Shown piece by piece: positions 1 through 10,341 of a stretch of 64,000 nt of DNA. Source of the stretch: Azolla caroliniana. Its lineage: Eukaryota > Polypodiophyta. The stretch spans positions 9,734,001-9,798,000 of the forward strand of contig JBHGNT010000004.1 of assembly GCA_043228905.1 (NCBI GenBank), read 5' to 3'. Below the pieces are notes generated by a model, which ran no database searches, had not been told where the DNA came from, and saw only the letters and a list, made by a program, of their open reading frames with translations. A program made the position numbers and the translations under genes. The stretch's first letter is position 1. Each line of letters begins with the position of its first letter.

Positions 1-2
1 AT

Positions 3-2006
3 GCGGCCCAACAAGCCGTCGAAAGCATGATCAAGCGAGTCGGGTTTTTCGATGGAGGAAAAGTCCAAAAATTTCTAAACGCCTACAATGCCGAAATGGA
101 TTCAAGAGGAGTGGAGGAAGCAATGAGGCTGGAGTACTTTTGTCAAGTGGTGGCCGAACCAATCTTCGAAGAGATTAAAGAGATGCAAAAAACTCACGAT
201 TCGTGGGTGTCCTTCAAAGAAGCTTTACGAGAGTCATATGGTTACGAAGAGCAAAAGGGACGAGGTCTGCATGAGTTTCACGAATGGGTGTCATCGAGAA
301 AGACCCACCAGAGTGCTATGCATGCATTCGTTGAGTTTGAGTATCGCTTCGCTCAACTCTCGGACCAGGATCGAAGATTGGTGGGGGGGAATAAAGTTCT
401 GATGTTTGTAAAGTCCATCGATCGGAATGAAAGGAAGACCATTGGAATCCAACTCGAGGATGACAATGGTGAAAATGGCCTCACTGAGGATTGGGCCAAA
501 GTGGAAAGGGTATGCCGACAACACGATAAGAAGGAGATGAGACTCTCATCGACAACAACACGACCCACAAGGGATGTTCAAAGGAGAATGGGATGTGGCA
601 ATAAAAACCCACTGAAGGAAGAAAGCTCGAAGAGGGAAGCTTCGAAAGAACTCAACATAGAAGCCTTGATGAGAGAGGCAATAATGAACTTAAAGGCACA
701 AGTCGAGGTTGAAGAGAAGTTGAAAACAAAACCGAGCAAAATGGTGATCGACGAAGAGGAGACCTCCCGACAAATGCAGAATAATGGTGCAGCCAATAGG
801 AAGGCCCAGGTTTGGTATGATAGTACCATGGGAGAAGGTGTGAAACAAGCCACCTTCTCAACTTATGGAGGAACGACGGTCGAGAGAAGGGCCGAAGACT
901 CGAGTGCGGGAAATGCTGCTTTAAGAGTGGACGAGCATTTTAAAACACATGTTGTGTCCGAAATATCGAGTAATGAAGGTGCAAGCATGAGGGAAGCTTG
1001 CGTGATCAAGGGATGTAAAGAGTGCGAGGTCGACGTGATTGAGGCGGCAGCCATGAGAAACGACATCAAGTCGCAGATGGCTAAGGAAGAGTTCACGGCG
1101 GATGACCGTGTCGAGACTTTCCCAACACTTGATCTAGAGACTTGGGTAGTTGCGTCTGAGAGCCAACATGAAACCCAAGAGACGGAAAGTGGTGGGGAAG
1201 AAAATATTGAAGACAATGCGAATAACAACATTGAGCGAAAGATGGCTACGGATGAGAAGACGATGACCGATGGTGTCGAGGTTCTCCCCACATTTCTTCC
1301 TGAGACTTCGGCAGTTGTGCCCGAGTGTCAACGTGAGACCGGAGAGACGGAAGGTGACAGCAAGAAATCGAAGGACCAAAGTGGCAATGAGGACGATGAC
1401 CACAGACGAAGGGATCACTCCAGACCGGTTCCGAAGACTTCGGCAATTGTGCCCGAGAGCGAACATAAGACCGGAGAGATGGAAGGTGGCAACGAGGAGA
1501 TGAGGGTCGAAGCCGGCGCATACAGAAGAAGGGTTGCCAACAAGGAGGCCAAAAACAAAGCTACAATAGAGTTCGATGAAGAGCCAAAGATCAGCAAGAA
1601 AGGAAGAACTAGAATACAATCCGGATGGAAGATGACTCAGTTAGTATTCCGACCCGAACGGAAGCCGACCCGGACAAGAGTTGATCAACCAGGCCCGACG
1701 CAACTGAAAACCGGACGGAAACTAACCCGGACGAAAGTCGATCATCTTAGTCTGATTCGGCCGAATGCGAATTCGAACGGAGGCCGACCAAGCCAGAAGT
1801 TGATTGGTCGAGACCGATCCCGACAAAAGTTGAGCCGGCTTAGACAGAGGTCGAAGCAAACGAGCCCCGACATCCAATCGAGGATGTTGAGCATAAGGAA
1901 AGGCAAGCATGAGACGAGAAAGGATGATAAAGGAAAGTTAAGTGACCAAGGAGATGGCCGAGATGAAGGTGGCACGTGCACGAGGCATGAAGCGTTATGC
2001 TCGTGA
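3..2006 (+). CDS. Gag-like polyprotein of non-autonomous gypsy element (5' partial)
   Basis: The frame is open from base 3 and the first visible ATG is at 27, so the true start is probably upstream. Residues ~1-170 resemble the gag of G2 and G3: a FDGGKVQKFLNAY stretch aligns with FDGRNVTKFLDAY at the same distance from a preceding AV(E/D) segment. The remaining ~490 residues are charged low-complexity sequence. Three copies of a module with core E-T/K-S/W-x-V-V/A-x-E...ET-G/Q-E are seen near bases 1129-1200, 1297-1370 and 1423-1495. A Lys/Arg-rich tail follows. No CCHC zinc knuckle and no protease motif were found. The frame is intact, unlike every gag of the pol-bearing relatives, which hints at younger age or retained selection. 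Confidence 0.7.
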   Translation, partial: AAQQAVESMIKRVGFFDGGKVQKFLNAYNAEMDSRGVEEAMRLEYFCQVVAEPIFEEIKEMQKTHDSWVSFKEALRESYGYEEQKGRGLHEFHEWVSSRKTHQSAMHAFVEFEYRFAQLSDQDRRLVGGNKVLMFVKSIDRNERKTIGIQLEDDNGENGLTEDWAKVERVCRQHDKKEMRLSSTTTRPTRDVQRRMGCGNKNPLKEESSKREASKELNIEALMREAIMNLKAQVEVEEKLKTKPSKMVIDEEETSRQMQNNGAANRKAQVWYDSTMGEGVKQATFSTYGGTTVERRAEDSSAGNAALRVDEHFKTHVVSEISSNEGASMREACVIKGCKECEVDVIEAAAMRNDIKSQMAKEEFTADDRVETFPTLDLETWVVASESQHETQETESGGEENIEDNANNNIERKMATDEKTMTDGVEVLPTFLPETSAVVPECQRETGETEGDSKKSKDQSGNEDDDHRRRDHSRPVPKTSAIVPESEHKTGEMEGGNEEMRVEAGAYRRRVANKEAKNKATIEFDEEPKISKKGRTRIQSGWKMTQLVFRPERKPTRTRVDQPGPTQLKTGRKLTRTKVDHLSLIRPNANSNGGRPSQKLIGRDRSRQKLSRLRQRSKQTSPDIQSRMLSIRKGKHETRKDDKGKLSDQGDGRDEGGTCTRHEALCS

Positions 2007-2208
2007 GGAGCACAGGGAGCCATGATAACTAGACATGGCAATAAAAAGGGTGAGCGAATGATATGGTGTATCGGATGGCAATGACAGTTTGAAGTAGACG
2101 ACAAAAAGACGGTGTGGACGAGGCACAAGAAAGGAGGAAATCAAACACCAACCACCTTTGACCTTTCCACATCACTCTTTTCTTCTTGGCACATTTCGGA
2201 GGATGTGC

Positions 2209-2225
2209 GGTTTGGTGGGGGTGGA
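2209..2225 (+). other. Polypurine tract of G1
   Basis: The G/T-interrupted purine run ends in GGTGGGGGTGGA immediately before the LTR start TGTCGTGA. The same tract precedes the 3' LTRs of G2 and G3 on the minus strand. It would prime plus-strand DNA synthesis. Confidence 0.65.
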
Positions 2226-2884
2226 TGTCGTGATGTGGCATGTCTAGTGCGAGAAAAACTCAAAAATTGAGGATCCACACACATTTCACGAATACTTGTA
2301 AAAATGAAAATAAATAAACCTAGGTCACAATGGCATTGAGTGCATGTAGAGGGTTGCAAGTAGGATTTGAAACTTGCACCTCTAAGATAAGAGGCAATTA
2401 CCTTACCACTAAAGCTACTACTAAGTGCTTTAGATGTTCTATATTTCTTTCTCATATTCAGTATTCCGTAGGAAACAAACGAACAAAACCGTGTACACAA
2501 AACCACGGTTTTAAGCCCATGGTTTCCTGCATGTCTCAAAACTGTGTGCATAGAAACCATGGCTCCAAGCCCATGGTTTTGTGCATGGACAAACCTATAA
2601 AACCCCTAGTACGGCTTGTGTAAGGGGGGGGCTCAATATGATATGACCATCATCATCACCATCCATAATATAAGCTTCTATTTCTTCTTCTTCGCATCTA
2701 TCTTGTAATTATTTATCTACTTTTGAAAGTGTACAATCTTCAATCTTCTGAAGTGTAATAGGTCTTCCTCCAATCTTACATTCACATCGCCCTCTTCTCA
2801 ATACCTTGACGGACATCCTCCTTGGTCCAAGACCCCGTTGGTCCCGCTCAAGCGAAGCACGCTCGCACGCGCATCTTCGCGACA
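2226..2884 (+). repeat. 3' LTR of G1 (type B, 659 bp)
   Basis: It starts TGTCGTGATGTGG and ends CATCTTCGCGACA (TG...CA). An inverted copy with near-identical sequence lies at 9679-10341, where it is the 5' LTR of G2. An antisense tRNA-like A/B-box module lies within it. Ten bases (TTTTTGATTA) separate its end from the type A LTR of G2. Confidence 0.85.
2363..2415 (-). promoter_or_regulatory. tRNA-like A/B-box module in G1 LTR
   Basis: On the minus strand GCTTTAGTGGTAAGG resembles a Pol III A box or D-arm. About 30 bases on, GTTTCAAATCC resembles a B box (consensus GGTTCGANTCC). There is no acceptor stem, so it is not a tRNA gene. It lies antisense to the retroelement. Confidence 0.45.
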
Positions 2885-2894
2885 TTTTTGATTA

Positions 2895-3904
2895 TGTCGT
2901 GAAGATCCGTCACTACGCGCAGATCGTGAGGCGGAACCGCCGGGGTTCTAGACCAGAAGGATTTAGAGTCGATACAAGCTTTGGCGAGAAAGTACTTAAG
3001 ATAGATTGGGAAAGAGAGAAGATGAGATTACACGATTGATTTGATAACGAATTTCTTCTTCTTAATTTTCATAAAAGAAACCGTGTTTTTCTCCTCCCCC
3101 TTCCCTCTTTTATAGATGCTCTCATGCATATGATGCATGTGAGGGTACAAGACATGCATAAATTGCATGTTTGCCATTTGGCGCTTAAGTATTACATGTG
3201 GTGCATGCTAACCATGTCACTCATTTTAGCACTCATGGATGAGAATTTATATGTAAAAGTACAATGATAGAAATATAATTTTCAACTAAATAGCATGTCT
3301 TAATGGTAAGCCAATTGACTCCTAACTTGGAGGTGCAAGGTTCAAATCCATACTTGCCCTCCTTGTATATGTAAATATGTATATATATTTATATATTTAT
3401 TTTATCTAGTCGCCGGACGCCGGTTCGCTGGATACCGTCACCGGATACCGGTGCCTCGCCGGATGCCGACGCCGGATGCCGGTGCCGCCGCCGGATTGCG
3501 GTCGGATCACCGGCTCCATCGCTGGTCCGGTTTTGGTTGGCCAAAACCCTTTTCGAGTAGCTAGCTACCTCCACTCTTAGTTCAAGTTACCTTGAACTCT
3601 CTATGCTCCACACATAGACACAAAGATAATATCTTTTGCTCCACCTTATATATGATGAGAGCCGTATTTGTCGTGCCTATGTGGGATATCTCACAATTTT
3701 CTCTTTTCTTTTTACAAACTTTATACCCTCATATCTTGACATTTAGTTATCCATTTCTCATGTAATAAAGTGCATTCGAAACCTCCATCATTTTGTACTT
3801 AGATATTAAAAATGTTATCTTCACAATTATTGTATTACGTGATTCATACTCGATTTCGTACATTTTATGGGATTTTCACACTATTGCCGAAAATCTTCAC
3901 GACA
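2895..3904 (-). repeat. 3' LTR of G2 (type A, 1010 bp)
   Basis: On the plus strand it begins TGTCGTGAAGATCC and ends AAATCTTCACGACA, giving a 12-base terminal inverted repeat TGTCGTGAAGAT/ATCTTCACGACA. It is homologous along its length to the G3 LTRs at 40356 and 47363. It contains an AT-rich stretch near 3370-3400 and a GC-rich stretch of short CCGG-bearing repeats near 3410-3520. Confidence 0.85.
3297..3349 (+). promoter_or_regulatory. tRNA-like A/B-box module in G2 type A LTR
   Basis: GTCTTAATGGTAAGCC is A-box-like and is followed by a perfect B box GGTTCAAATCC at 3339-3349. It lies antisense to G2. Confidence 0.5.
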
Positions 3905-3921
3905 TCCACCCCCACCAAACC
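3905..3921 (-). other. Polypurine tract of G2
   Basis: The plus strand reads TCCACCCCCACCAAACC directly after the LTR, so the minus strand is a purine-rich GGTTTGGTGGGGGTGGA, as in G1. Confidence 0.65.
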
Positions 3922-3976
3922 GCACGTCCTCCGGTACGTGCCAAGAAGAGAAGAAGTGAGATTTCGGCTACGATGA

Positions 3977-5109
3977 TCAATTAGATTCCTCCATGTCTTC
4001 ATTTTCATCCGGCCTATTATGTTCATCGTCGAGGTAATCGAGGTCAGGATCCTTGTCTTGTCTTTTCTTGAAAAGCTTTACTCTTTTTCCCGCAATGGGT
4101 ACGGCCAACCTTGATCCGTCTAGTTCCGCAAGGTGGTATGTGGCATTATCGTTGGCACTTGTCACCACATATGGCCCGAACCATCTTCTTGCGAACTTCC
4201 TTGTTGTACTATGTTCTTCAATCTTCTTGGGACGAAGTCGATGCGTGTTGTCGAGCCGAACTTTGTTCTTTACTCGGGCTGCCTTCATCATCTTTCGCGC
4301 TTTTTCTAAATCTTCAGGTCTTCTTTCAAGTTGCCTTATCCGCGCCGCTAATAACTCTTCTCGGCTCATCTCGTTCTCCCACGGTATCGCTACCCATGAG
4401 GCGATTGTCCTTTCGATGGGCATAATCGGCTTTTGTCCATACATAAGCTCCGTCGGCATATACCCTGTCACTGAGCTATGTGTCGTTCTATCGGCCCACA
4501 GGGTAATAGTCGTGGCCAATTCCCGACTCGACCGTTGCATGCCCGTACGATGGCTTTAACGATAGGTCCATGCCCTCGCTCGATCTTCCCATTTGCTTCC
4601 GGATTGTAGGCAGTCGTGAGGGAGAGCTTCACGCCTAGTCTTTCGAAGAGCTCCGTCGCTTCGTGCGCGTCCAACTCCCCTCGGTCGGCCACTATCTTCC
4701 CTACACATCCATATCGGCAAACAACATCTTCAAGTAAAAATTTGCAAACGGCTGAAGTCGTCTTATTTGTCAAGGCTCGTCCTTCCACTTGATTTGTCAA
4801 GTCTTCCCTTGCGAGCGCTAAGTACTTCATTTGTCCCACTCCCATTGGCATCGAGACCAGATCCACCATCCATTTGAAGTGAATGGTGAGTGGGTATGTC
4901 GGCTTTAACTCATCACGATGACGTATATTTGAATATATTTGGCAAGTTTCACATGTGGACACGAAATGGAGTACATCTTTGTACATGCTTGGCCACCAGT
5001 ACTTCTCCTTCAATTTTTCGAACATCGCCCATGTTCCTCTATGACCTGCCCAAGCACTCTCGTGGAATTTGGTCATCAGCGTCTCTTGCTCTTCTTTCTT
5101 TACCACCAC
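3977..5109 (-). pseudogene. G2 integrase (pol 3' end), frameshifted
   Basis: Two overlapping minus frames (4468-5109, then 3977-4540) encode an integrase. Seen in order: an HHCC zinc region with HESAWAGHRG and CETCQ, a first catalytic Asp in the MVDLVSMP segment, a second in ADRGELD, and the Glu in NPEANGKIERGH. The second frame carries the C-terminal part, including WFGPYVVTSANDNATYHL, typical of the gypsy integrase end. A frameshift near 4468-4540 breaks the protein. An in-frame TAG at 5146-5148 separates it from RNase H. Closest relative in the window: 41617-42798. Confidence 0.8.
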
Positions 5110-5145
5110 TCGACGTGGTATTCCTGTCCTTCTTTTTGGATGTCG

Positions 5146-7337
5146 CTAAAGGAATCCTCCCTTCAAGAAGTATCGATAAGCTTTCTTTCGGATTCGTAGG
5201 GCCTCCTCCTTTGTCAACGAAGCATCTGTCGTCAATGTTCTTAGGAATCTACCGATGAGTAACCACTCTCCTTCGTACTCGTTCTCGTTGAAGGCGTGGA
5301 GGGTTTGCGTGTCCTGGTCTTCCGCCGACAATCGAGCCATCTTGAAGAAGTCGAGGGCGACATCTTCATCTTCCGAAACCATGTTACTTCCATTTGAAAA
5401 TCTTGCCCTCGACAGCATGTCAGCCATGGCGTTCTTCTTCCCTGCGATGTGACGGATCTCTGGGTTTAAAGACTTGATGTAGGCGATCAACCTTAGCATA
5501 GCAAGATCTGGGGTCGCACATCCCGAGACCATTCCGAGAATTGGGAGACAATCTGTCTCTATTATCACTTCTGACCCGATCAGGTAATCTTTGTCCGTCT
5601 TCACTGCCGACACAATACCCCAAAGTTCCTGCTTGACTTGGGCATATCTTTGTTGCCGTTCGCTGAGAACCTTTGCTCCGAACCGGATGGCATATCGCGC
5701 ATTATCTTCACCTTCTTGATTGATGAACCACCGATTCCGGTTGGGCTCGTATCTACGGTCACGTAAATTGGTTTCCCTTTGGCATAATCGGCCTTCCTTA
5801 GTGCCGGAGCTTCAAGAAGCAGTTTCTTTAATCTTCGCATCGCCTCTGTGTGCTCGTCTCGCCATTCGAACTTTATTCTTTTCTTTCGTAGTCCATATAA
5901 CGGTTCGGCGACATGAGCGTAGTGAGGAATCCATATATGATAAAATGCGCACGCTCCAAGGAACCTTCGAACCTCCGTTTGGTTTTCGCATTCTTCTTTC
6001 ATGTCTTCGATTGCGTTCACTTTGGATGGCGAGGGCTTCCGGCCGTATGCTCCACACAAGTGACCTACCACCAAGATCTCTGGTTGCCCGAATGCGGATT
6101 TTTCTCCCGAAAATGTCAAATTCGCATCTTCGAGCCTTTGAAGCACCTTCTCGCAATCTTTCATATGATCCGCAACGAACTTTCTACAACCTTCCTTATC
6201 TTTCGATTCATCTTTCTCCTCATCCGAACATCCTTTTATCGGAATATCATCCAAGAATGGCATCGTGATGTCCGGAATGCAATCCTTCAAGACTTTATTC
6301 ATGGCATTCACCATATGAGCCACCGAGTTCGTTGCGCCTTGGGGTAAGGTACACATCCGCACAAGCCCGATCGGAGTCCTCATGGTTGTAATGTCCCGAC
6401 TGTCGATCGCCAATTGGAATTGGTCATATCCGGAGTAGAGATCACCAATGGAGTAGATGGACCGGCCCGCAAACGCTTCGGCAAATTCGTCCACGCTCGG
6501 ACCGATTCCGGCATTTCGAATTGTCACCTTGTTGACGGGTTGAAGATCTTGGATGAATCGCAATGATCCATTCTTCTTCGGCACCGTGAACCACCTATTG
6601 GAATAAGGAGCATTCGACGGTTCTAGAATTCCCATACTCACCTTCTCCTTTAAGAGCTCGATCAGCTTCGGAAGGTGTGCTCTCGGAACCGGTATCGGTT
6701 TCAAATTCCAAGGCACATGAGGCACCGTGAAGATCACCATTGGCTCTATAACCTTTGGGTCGGCGCATCCGATTTCTTGTGGGAAGAATGCGAAAGCCTT
6801 CCCATGTCTCTCAAGCATATCGTGAAACATTCGCTCCTCTTCAGGGAGAAGGAAATCCTCCTTTCCAACTCGTAGCTTCCCCTTCGTCTCTTTGGTGAAG
6901 TCATGACCTATCTTCTTCGGATCTCTTAAGCTTGGATCATTAGCGACTTCCTTCATCTTTTGCCAGCTATCTTCCGGTAGCGGAACCGCAACTGGCTTGA
7001 TCTTCTTATCCACCATTTTATATTTCGTGTTGATGTCAGCATCCTTCATCGAGATGCCACGACGGTATTCATCGATGATAGCGTACATGTTGACGGAGTT
7101 AACCGAAATCACGCATTGGTTGTGAAGATAGCTCAAGTCCACGACGTCCTCGATTTCACCGATGGTGTCGTTAAATGAGGCTTCTTCCATAATATGAGTC
7201 ACGAACTCCCCTTCTTCTATTATGTTCTCTTCTTTCAGCATCTTCTCGAATTCTTGTATCCGGTGCTTGTGCTTCTTGTCGGGTAGTACTAGTTTACATG
7301 CGCCACTAGGTGTGACACATGTTGCTTCTCCTTGCAA
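5146..7337 (-). pseudogene. G2 reverse transcriptase and RNase H, frameshifted
   Basis: Frame 5601-7337 holds the RT: PKKNGSLRFIQDLQPVNK (motif B region), DLYSGYDQFQLAID (motif A) and the catalytic box as MPFLDDIPIKG, where FLDD replaces YxDD. The thumb and connection follow, with FLGACAFYHIWIPHYAHV. A frameshift near 5601-5613 leads into 5146-5613, the RNase H and tether part, with IETDCLPILGMV and HIAGKKNAMADMLSRARF (the conserved HIxGKxNxxADxLSR block). Family and order are clear; the protein cannot be made intact. Confidence 0.85.
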
Positions 7338-7465
7338 TCCACGCGCTCTTCTTTCTTGTGGGGTCTTGTGATTGCTCGGACTATTTGTGCCCCATGCTTC
7401 AATAGTCCGCTCTAAAAATCCGAGGATTCGCCTCCGAGACTATCTCGATTCCTTTCATGATTGGC

Positions 7466-8188
7466 TCACACTGTTAGGAATTGGACCGATCTTTGGTTGT
7501 CAAGACTCTTTATTCGTGCGAAGGCTGCTCCATTATCGAACACTTTGGTCTCCATCCGAGATGATGTGATATAAGGTTGCCCTAGGATGACAGGATGCAA
7601 CGCCGATTCTTGTACGAAGAAGTGTTGATCCATCTCCACATCCCCGATCGTGACTTTGACATTGGGACAAGCTCCGTACAAGTCCTCTGTAGACTTTGTT
7701 GCCGCATGAATCTTCCATCCGTGGTTTGTATTGATTGGCCATCTTCCCTTTTTGTAGAAGTCGGTTGACATGAGGTTGATCTCCGAGCCGTGGTCGATCA
7801 AGGCTACGACGGTCTCTTTCTTCTCCCCGATCTTTACCGGCGTCTCCATTGTCGCTCGTGCCCAATGAGGTCGAGTGTAGTGGCTGTCCACCATATCTTC
7901 ATCGATTTCGTCTCTTGCCATTGTTATGGCATTCGTTTTTGCTTTCTGCGGTTTCTCTTCTTCCTCGTCCGATTGTTGTCTCTTTCTCTTTACAAGGTTC
8001 ACGATCGTGTCATGGAACTCCTTCTTCGTAATGCCAAGCAATTCCCTCAAGGACAAAGTTACGTGGCTATCAAGAACTCGTTCTTCGAGAATCTTCTTTA
8101 GGTCCGTCATCTGCTCTATGTCCGACCTTAGCTTATAGGTAGGTATGGTCCTTGTCCTCCGAGCGGGGTCTTCGACACCAACCTTCAC
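7466..8188 (-). pseudogene. G2 retropepsin-like protease region
   Basis: The active-site motif reads ALIDHGSEINLMS, where DHGS stands for the usual D-S/T-G of retropepsins. The downstream VILGQPYI matches the conserved ILG flap region. The N-terminal ~130 residues are charged linker from gag. A gap with stops (7338-7465) separates it from RT. Processing of a gag-pol polyprotein is the expected role. Confidence 0.75.
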
Positions 8189-8209
8189 GGGCCGAACCGT
8201 TTCTTCAAC

Positions 8210-9607
8210 TCATATGCTCGGCTCCCCTTTTCGGCTTGATTCTCGTTCCTCCGTTTGTAAAGGTCGACTCGTCTCCGCATCGTCCTTCTTTTCCGCGTTC
8301 CTTGTTTCATGTGTTTTTGATGGGCCTTGCTCTTCTATTCTCTTTCTCTTTTCTTCGACGAACACCTCGTGGTTGTCGCACATCACCTCTGCGAGTATGG
8401 TGTTGTCGTCCACCGGATCCGACCACCTGGTTATGGTTTGCACGTTTCGGTCCGCAAGCTCTACCTCGTTCGATGTGACTTTTCCCTTCTTCTCATATTC
8501 GAGAACGGAAGTCCAAAACTTTGCTCCCGCTCTAGCAGCTTCAGTCTTGTCTTTCCCGACTCTTATTCCGGCCGACGCAACATAGTGCATCGCATCCACA
8601 TGAGTCGCATCGGCATCCTCCATAGATTTCTTCATTCCTCCTCTTCCGAAATTCACCCGTAGGGGTCTTCTAGTCTCGCTTGAGCAGATCATGTTGTCCT
8701 CTATGTATACGATATTTTGTCGAATCGCCTCTCGAAGGCTCGCACAATCCCTTCTCATGTGGTCCATGCTATCGCACCACACGCATCTAAAGGGTTCTTT
8801 TCCTTTAGGGCTCCGACGATTCATGTTGGCTACCGTGACCTTCTCGAACTTCTTCGCTAGCTCTTCAATGATGTCATCATCAATCTTCTTTTCTTCCACG
8901 TTACTTTGTCTCAGCGGCTTAGCTACTTTCGGCGGTCTTGCTTTCTCCGTGGTAGTCGGTCCCGTCAAGTCGGTGTCATCAACCCATTGGCGACGCTTGT
9001 CGAGCCTATTGCATGCCCGCTTCACCGCGATCCAGTCCGCTACGAGCCCATTTGCTTAGGTATCATCTTCGAGAAGAGTCCCCAACTCCCGTCTATCCTT
9101 TATGTCCACGGCCTTCAAGAAGTACAAAGTCTTGTCCTCTTCCTATTCTTGGTCCGTATTGGGGAGACGACTAAACATCTGGTCGAATTCGTCGTACACC
9201 CTCAAGACGCTCATCTTCTTATTCTTCTTCTCTATCCACTTCATCAGGGCATGTCGAGTCATCCTCGTTGAGTCTTCAGTCACGAACTCCGCTAGTATCG
9301 TTTTCTCGAACTCGGACCATGTTGTCTTACCTTCTTGAAGCTCGATGACGCGTCTTTGGATGTTGTTGGCGACAACTCTCTTGAAGCTTGCGATTTGACG
9401 TGCCTCGGACACGTCCCTTTGATTCATCTCCCTCTTATATGCATCAAGGAACTTCGTAACGTTCCTTCCATCGAATTGGCCCTCGAGCTCTACGACACGA
9501 TCGACAGCCTTCTCCACGCTCGCGTCGTTGTCCCGAGATCTCATCATTTGCTCGACGATTAGCATCATCCTTTCGAGCTCTCCCGCTTGGTTGCTTGAGG
9601 ACGCCAT
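8210..9607 (-). pseudogene. G2 gag, interrupted by stops
   Basis: Two segments in one frame (9143-9607 and 8210-9025) are separated by at least two stops. The first has the gag capsid-type region with FDGRNVTKFLDAYKREM and WSEFEKTILAEF. The second carries a zinc knuckle CVWCDSMDHMRRDC (C-x2-C-x4-H-x4-C). The likely start is ATG at 9607 (M-A-S-S-S), as the homologous ATG in G3 is at 47295. G3 confirms that the region between the segments was once coding. Confidence 0.8.
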
Positions 9608-9650
9608 CTCCAAGTATTAATCTCGACTTGATCCTTCCTACCGCCTCGTT

Positions 9651-9666
9651 CACATCGGGTTCACCA
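9651..9666 (-). other. Putative primer-binding site of G2
   Basis: The minus strand reads TGGTGAACCCGATGTG a few bases inside the 5' LTR. G3 has the related TGGTGAACCTGACGTG at 47339-47354. It starts with TGG as a tRNA primer site should. I cannot name the tRNA. Confidence 0.45.
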
Positions 9667-9678
9667 CTTAAAAAAAAT

Positions 9679-10341
9679 GTCGCGAAGATGCGCGTGCGAG
9701 CGTGCTTCGCTTGAGCGGGACCACCGGGGTCTTGGACCAAGGAGGATGTCCGTCAAGGTATTGAGAAGAGGGCGATTGAAGGTGAATGTAAGATTGGAGG
9801 AAGACCTATTACACTTCAGAAGATTGAAGATTGTACACTTTCAAAAGTAGATAAATAATTACAAGATAGATGCGAAGAAGAAGAAATAGAAGCTTATATT
9901 ATTGATGGTGATGATGATGGTCATATCATATTGAGCCCCCCCCTTACACAAGCCGTACTAGGGGTTTTATAGGTTTGTCCATGCACAAAACCATGGGCTT
10001 GGAGCCATGGTTTCTATGCACACAGTTTTGAGACATGCAGGAAACCATGGGCTTAAAACCGTGGTTTTGTGTACACGGTTTTGTTCGTTTGTTTCCTACG
10101 GAATACTGAATATGAGAAAGAAATATAGAACATCTAAAGCACTTAGTAGTAGCTTTAGTGGTAAGGTAATTGCCTCTTATCTTAGAGGTGCAAGGTTCAA
10201 ATCCTACTTGCAACCCTCTACATGCACTCAATGCCATTGTGACCTAGGTTTATTTATTTTCATTTTTACAAGTATTCGTGAAATGTGTGTGGATCCTCAA
10301 TTTTTGATTTTTTCTCGCACTAGACATGCCACATCACGACA
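9679..10341 (-). repeat. 5' LTR of G2 (type B, 663 bp)
   Basis: This is the inverted copy of the G1 LTR at 2226-2884, near-identical over the bases compared by eye. It starts TGTCGCGAAGATGCG and ends CACATCACGACA on the plus strand. Copia RT coding sequence begins at 10342. Confidence 0.85.
10152..10204 (+). promoter_or_regulatory. tRNA-like A/B-box module in type B LTR
   Basis: GCTTTAGTGGTAAGG is followed by a perfect B box GGTTCAAATCC at 10194-10204. It lies antisense to G2. Confidence 0.5.

Larger units (their letters stand above)
1..2884 (+). mobile_element. G1: gag-only (non-autonomous) gypsy-type LTR element, 5' end outside window
   Basis: The element runs in from the left edge: a long gag-like reading frame, a short spacer, a purine-rich tract and a 659-bp LTR. 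Only about 200 bases separate the gag stop from the purine tract, so there is no room for protease, RT, RNase H or integrase. The purine tract and first LTR bases match those of the pol-bearing gypsy elements G2 and G3. I infer a non-autonomous element that borrows pol proteins in trans. The 5' LTR is not visible, and the element directly abuts G2. Confidence 0.75.
2895..10341 (-). mobile_element. G2: Ty3/gypsy element with two unlike LTRs
   Basis: Read on the minus strand the order is type B LTR (9679-10341), primer site, gag, protease, RT, RNase H, integrase, polypurine tract and type A LTR (2895-3904). The protein order PR-RT-RH-IN defines Ty3/gypsy. The two LTRs share only their terminal bases and a tRNA-like module, although a normal retrotransposition cycle makes both LTRs identical. 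The internal region is closely related to G3 at 40356-48617, which has type A LTRs at both ends. G2 is therefore chimeric. Its right end abuts copia RT sequence, so the complex sits inside copia element C1. Several stops and frameshifts make it inactive. Confidence 0.85.

Noticed and set aside
291-2560. Minus-strand frames opposite the G1 gag and LTR
   Set aside because: They mirror a long intact gag frame with recognisable homology on the plus strand; no motif was found in them.
4053-8662. Plus-strand frames of 100-180 codons over G2 pol
   Set aside because: They lie opposite clear RT, integrase and protease motifs and are repeated opposite G3 for the same reason.
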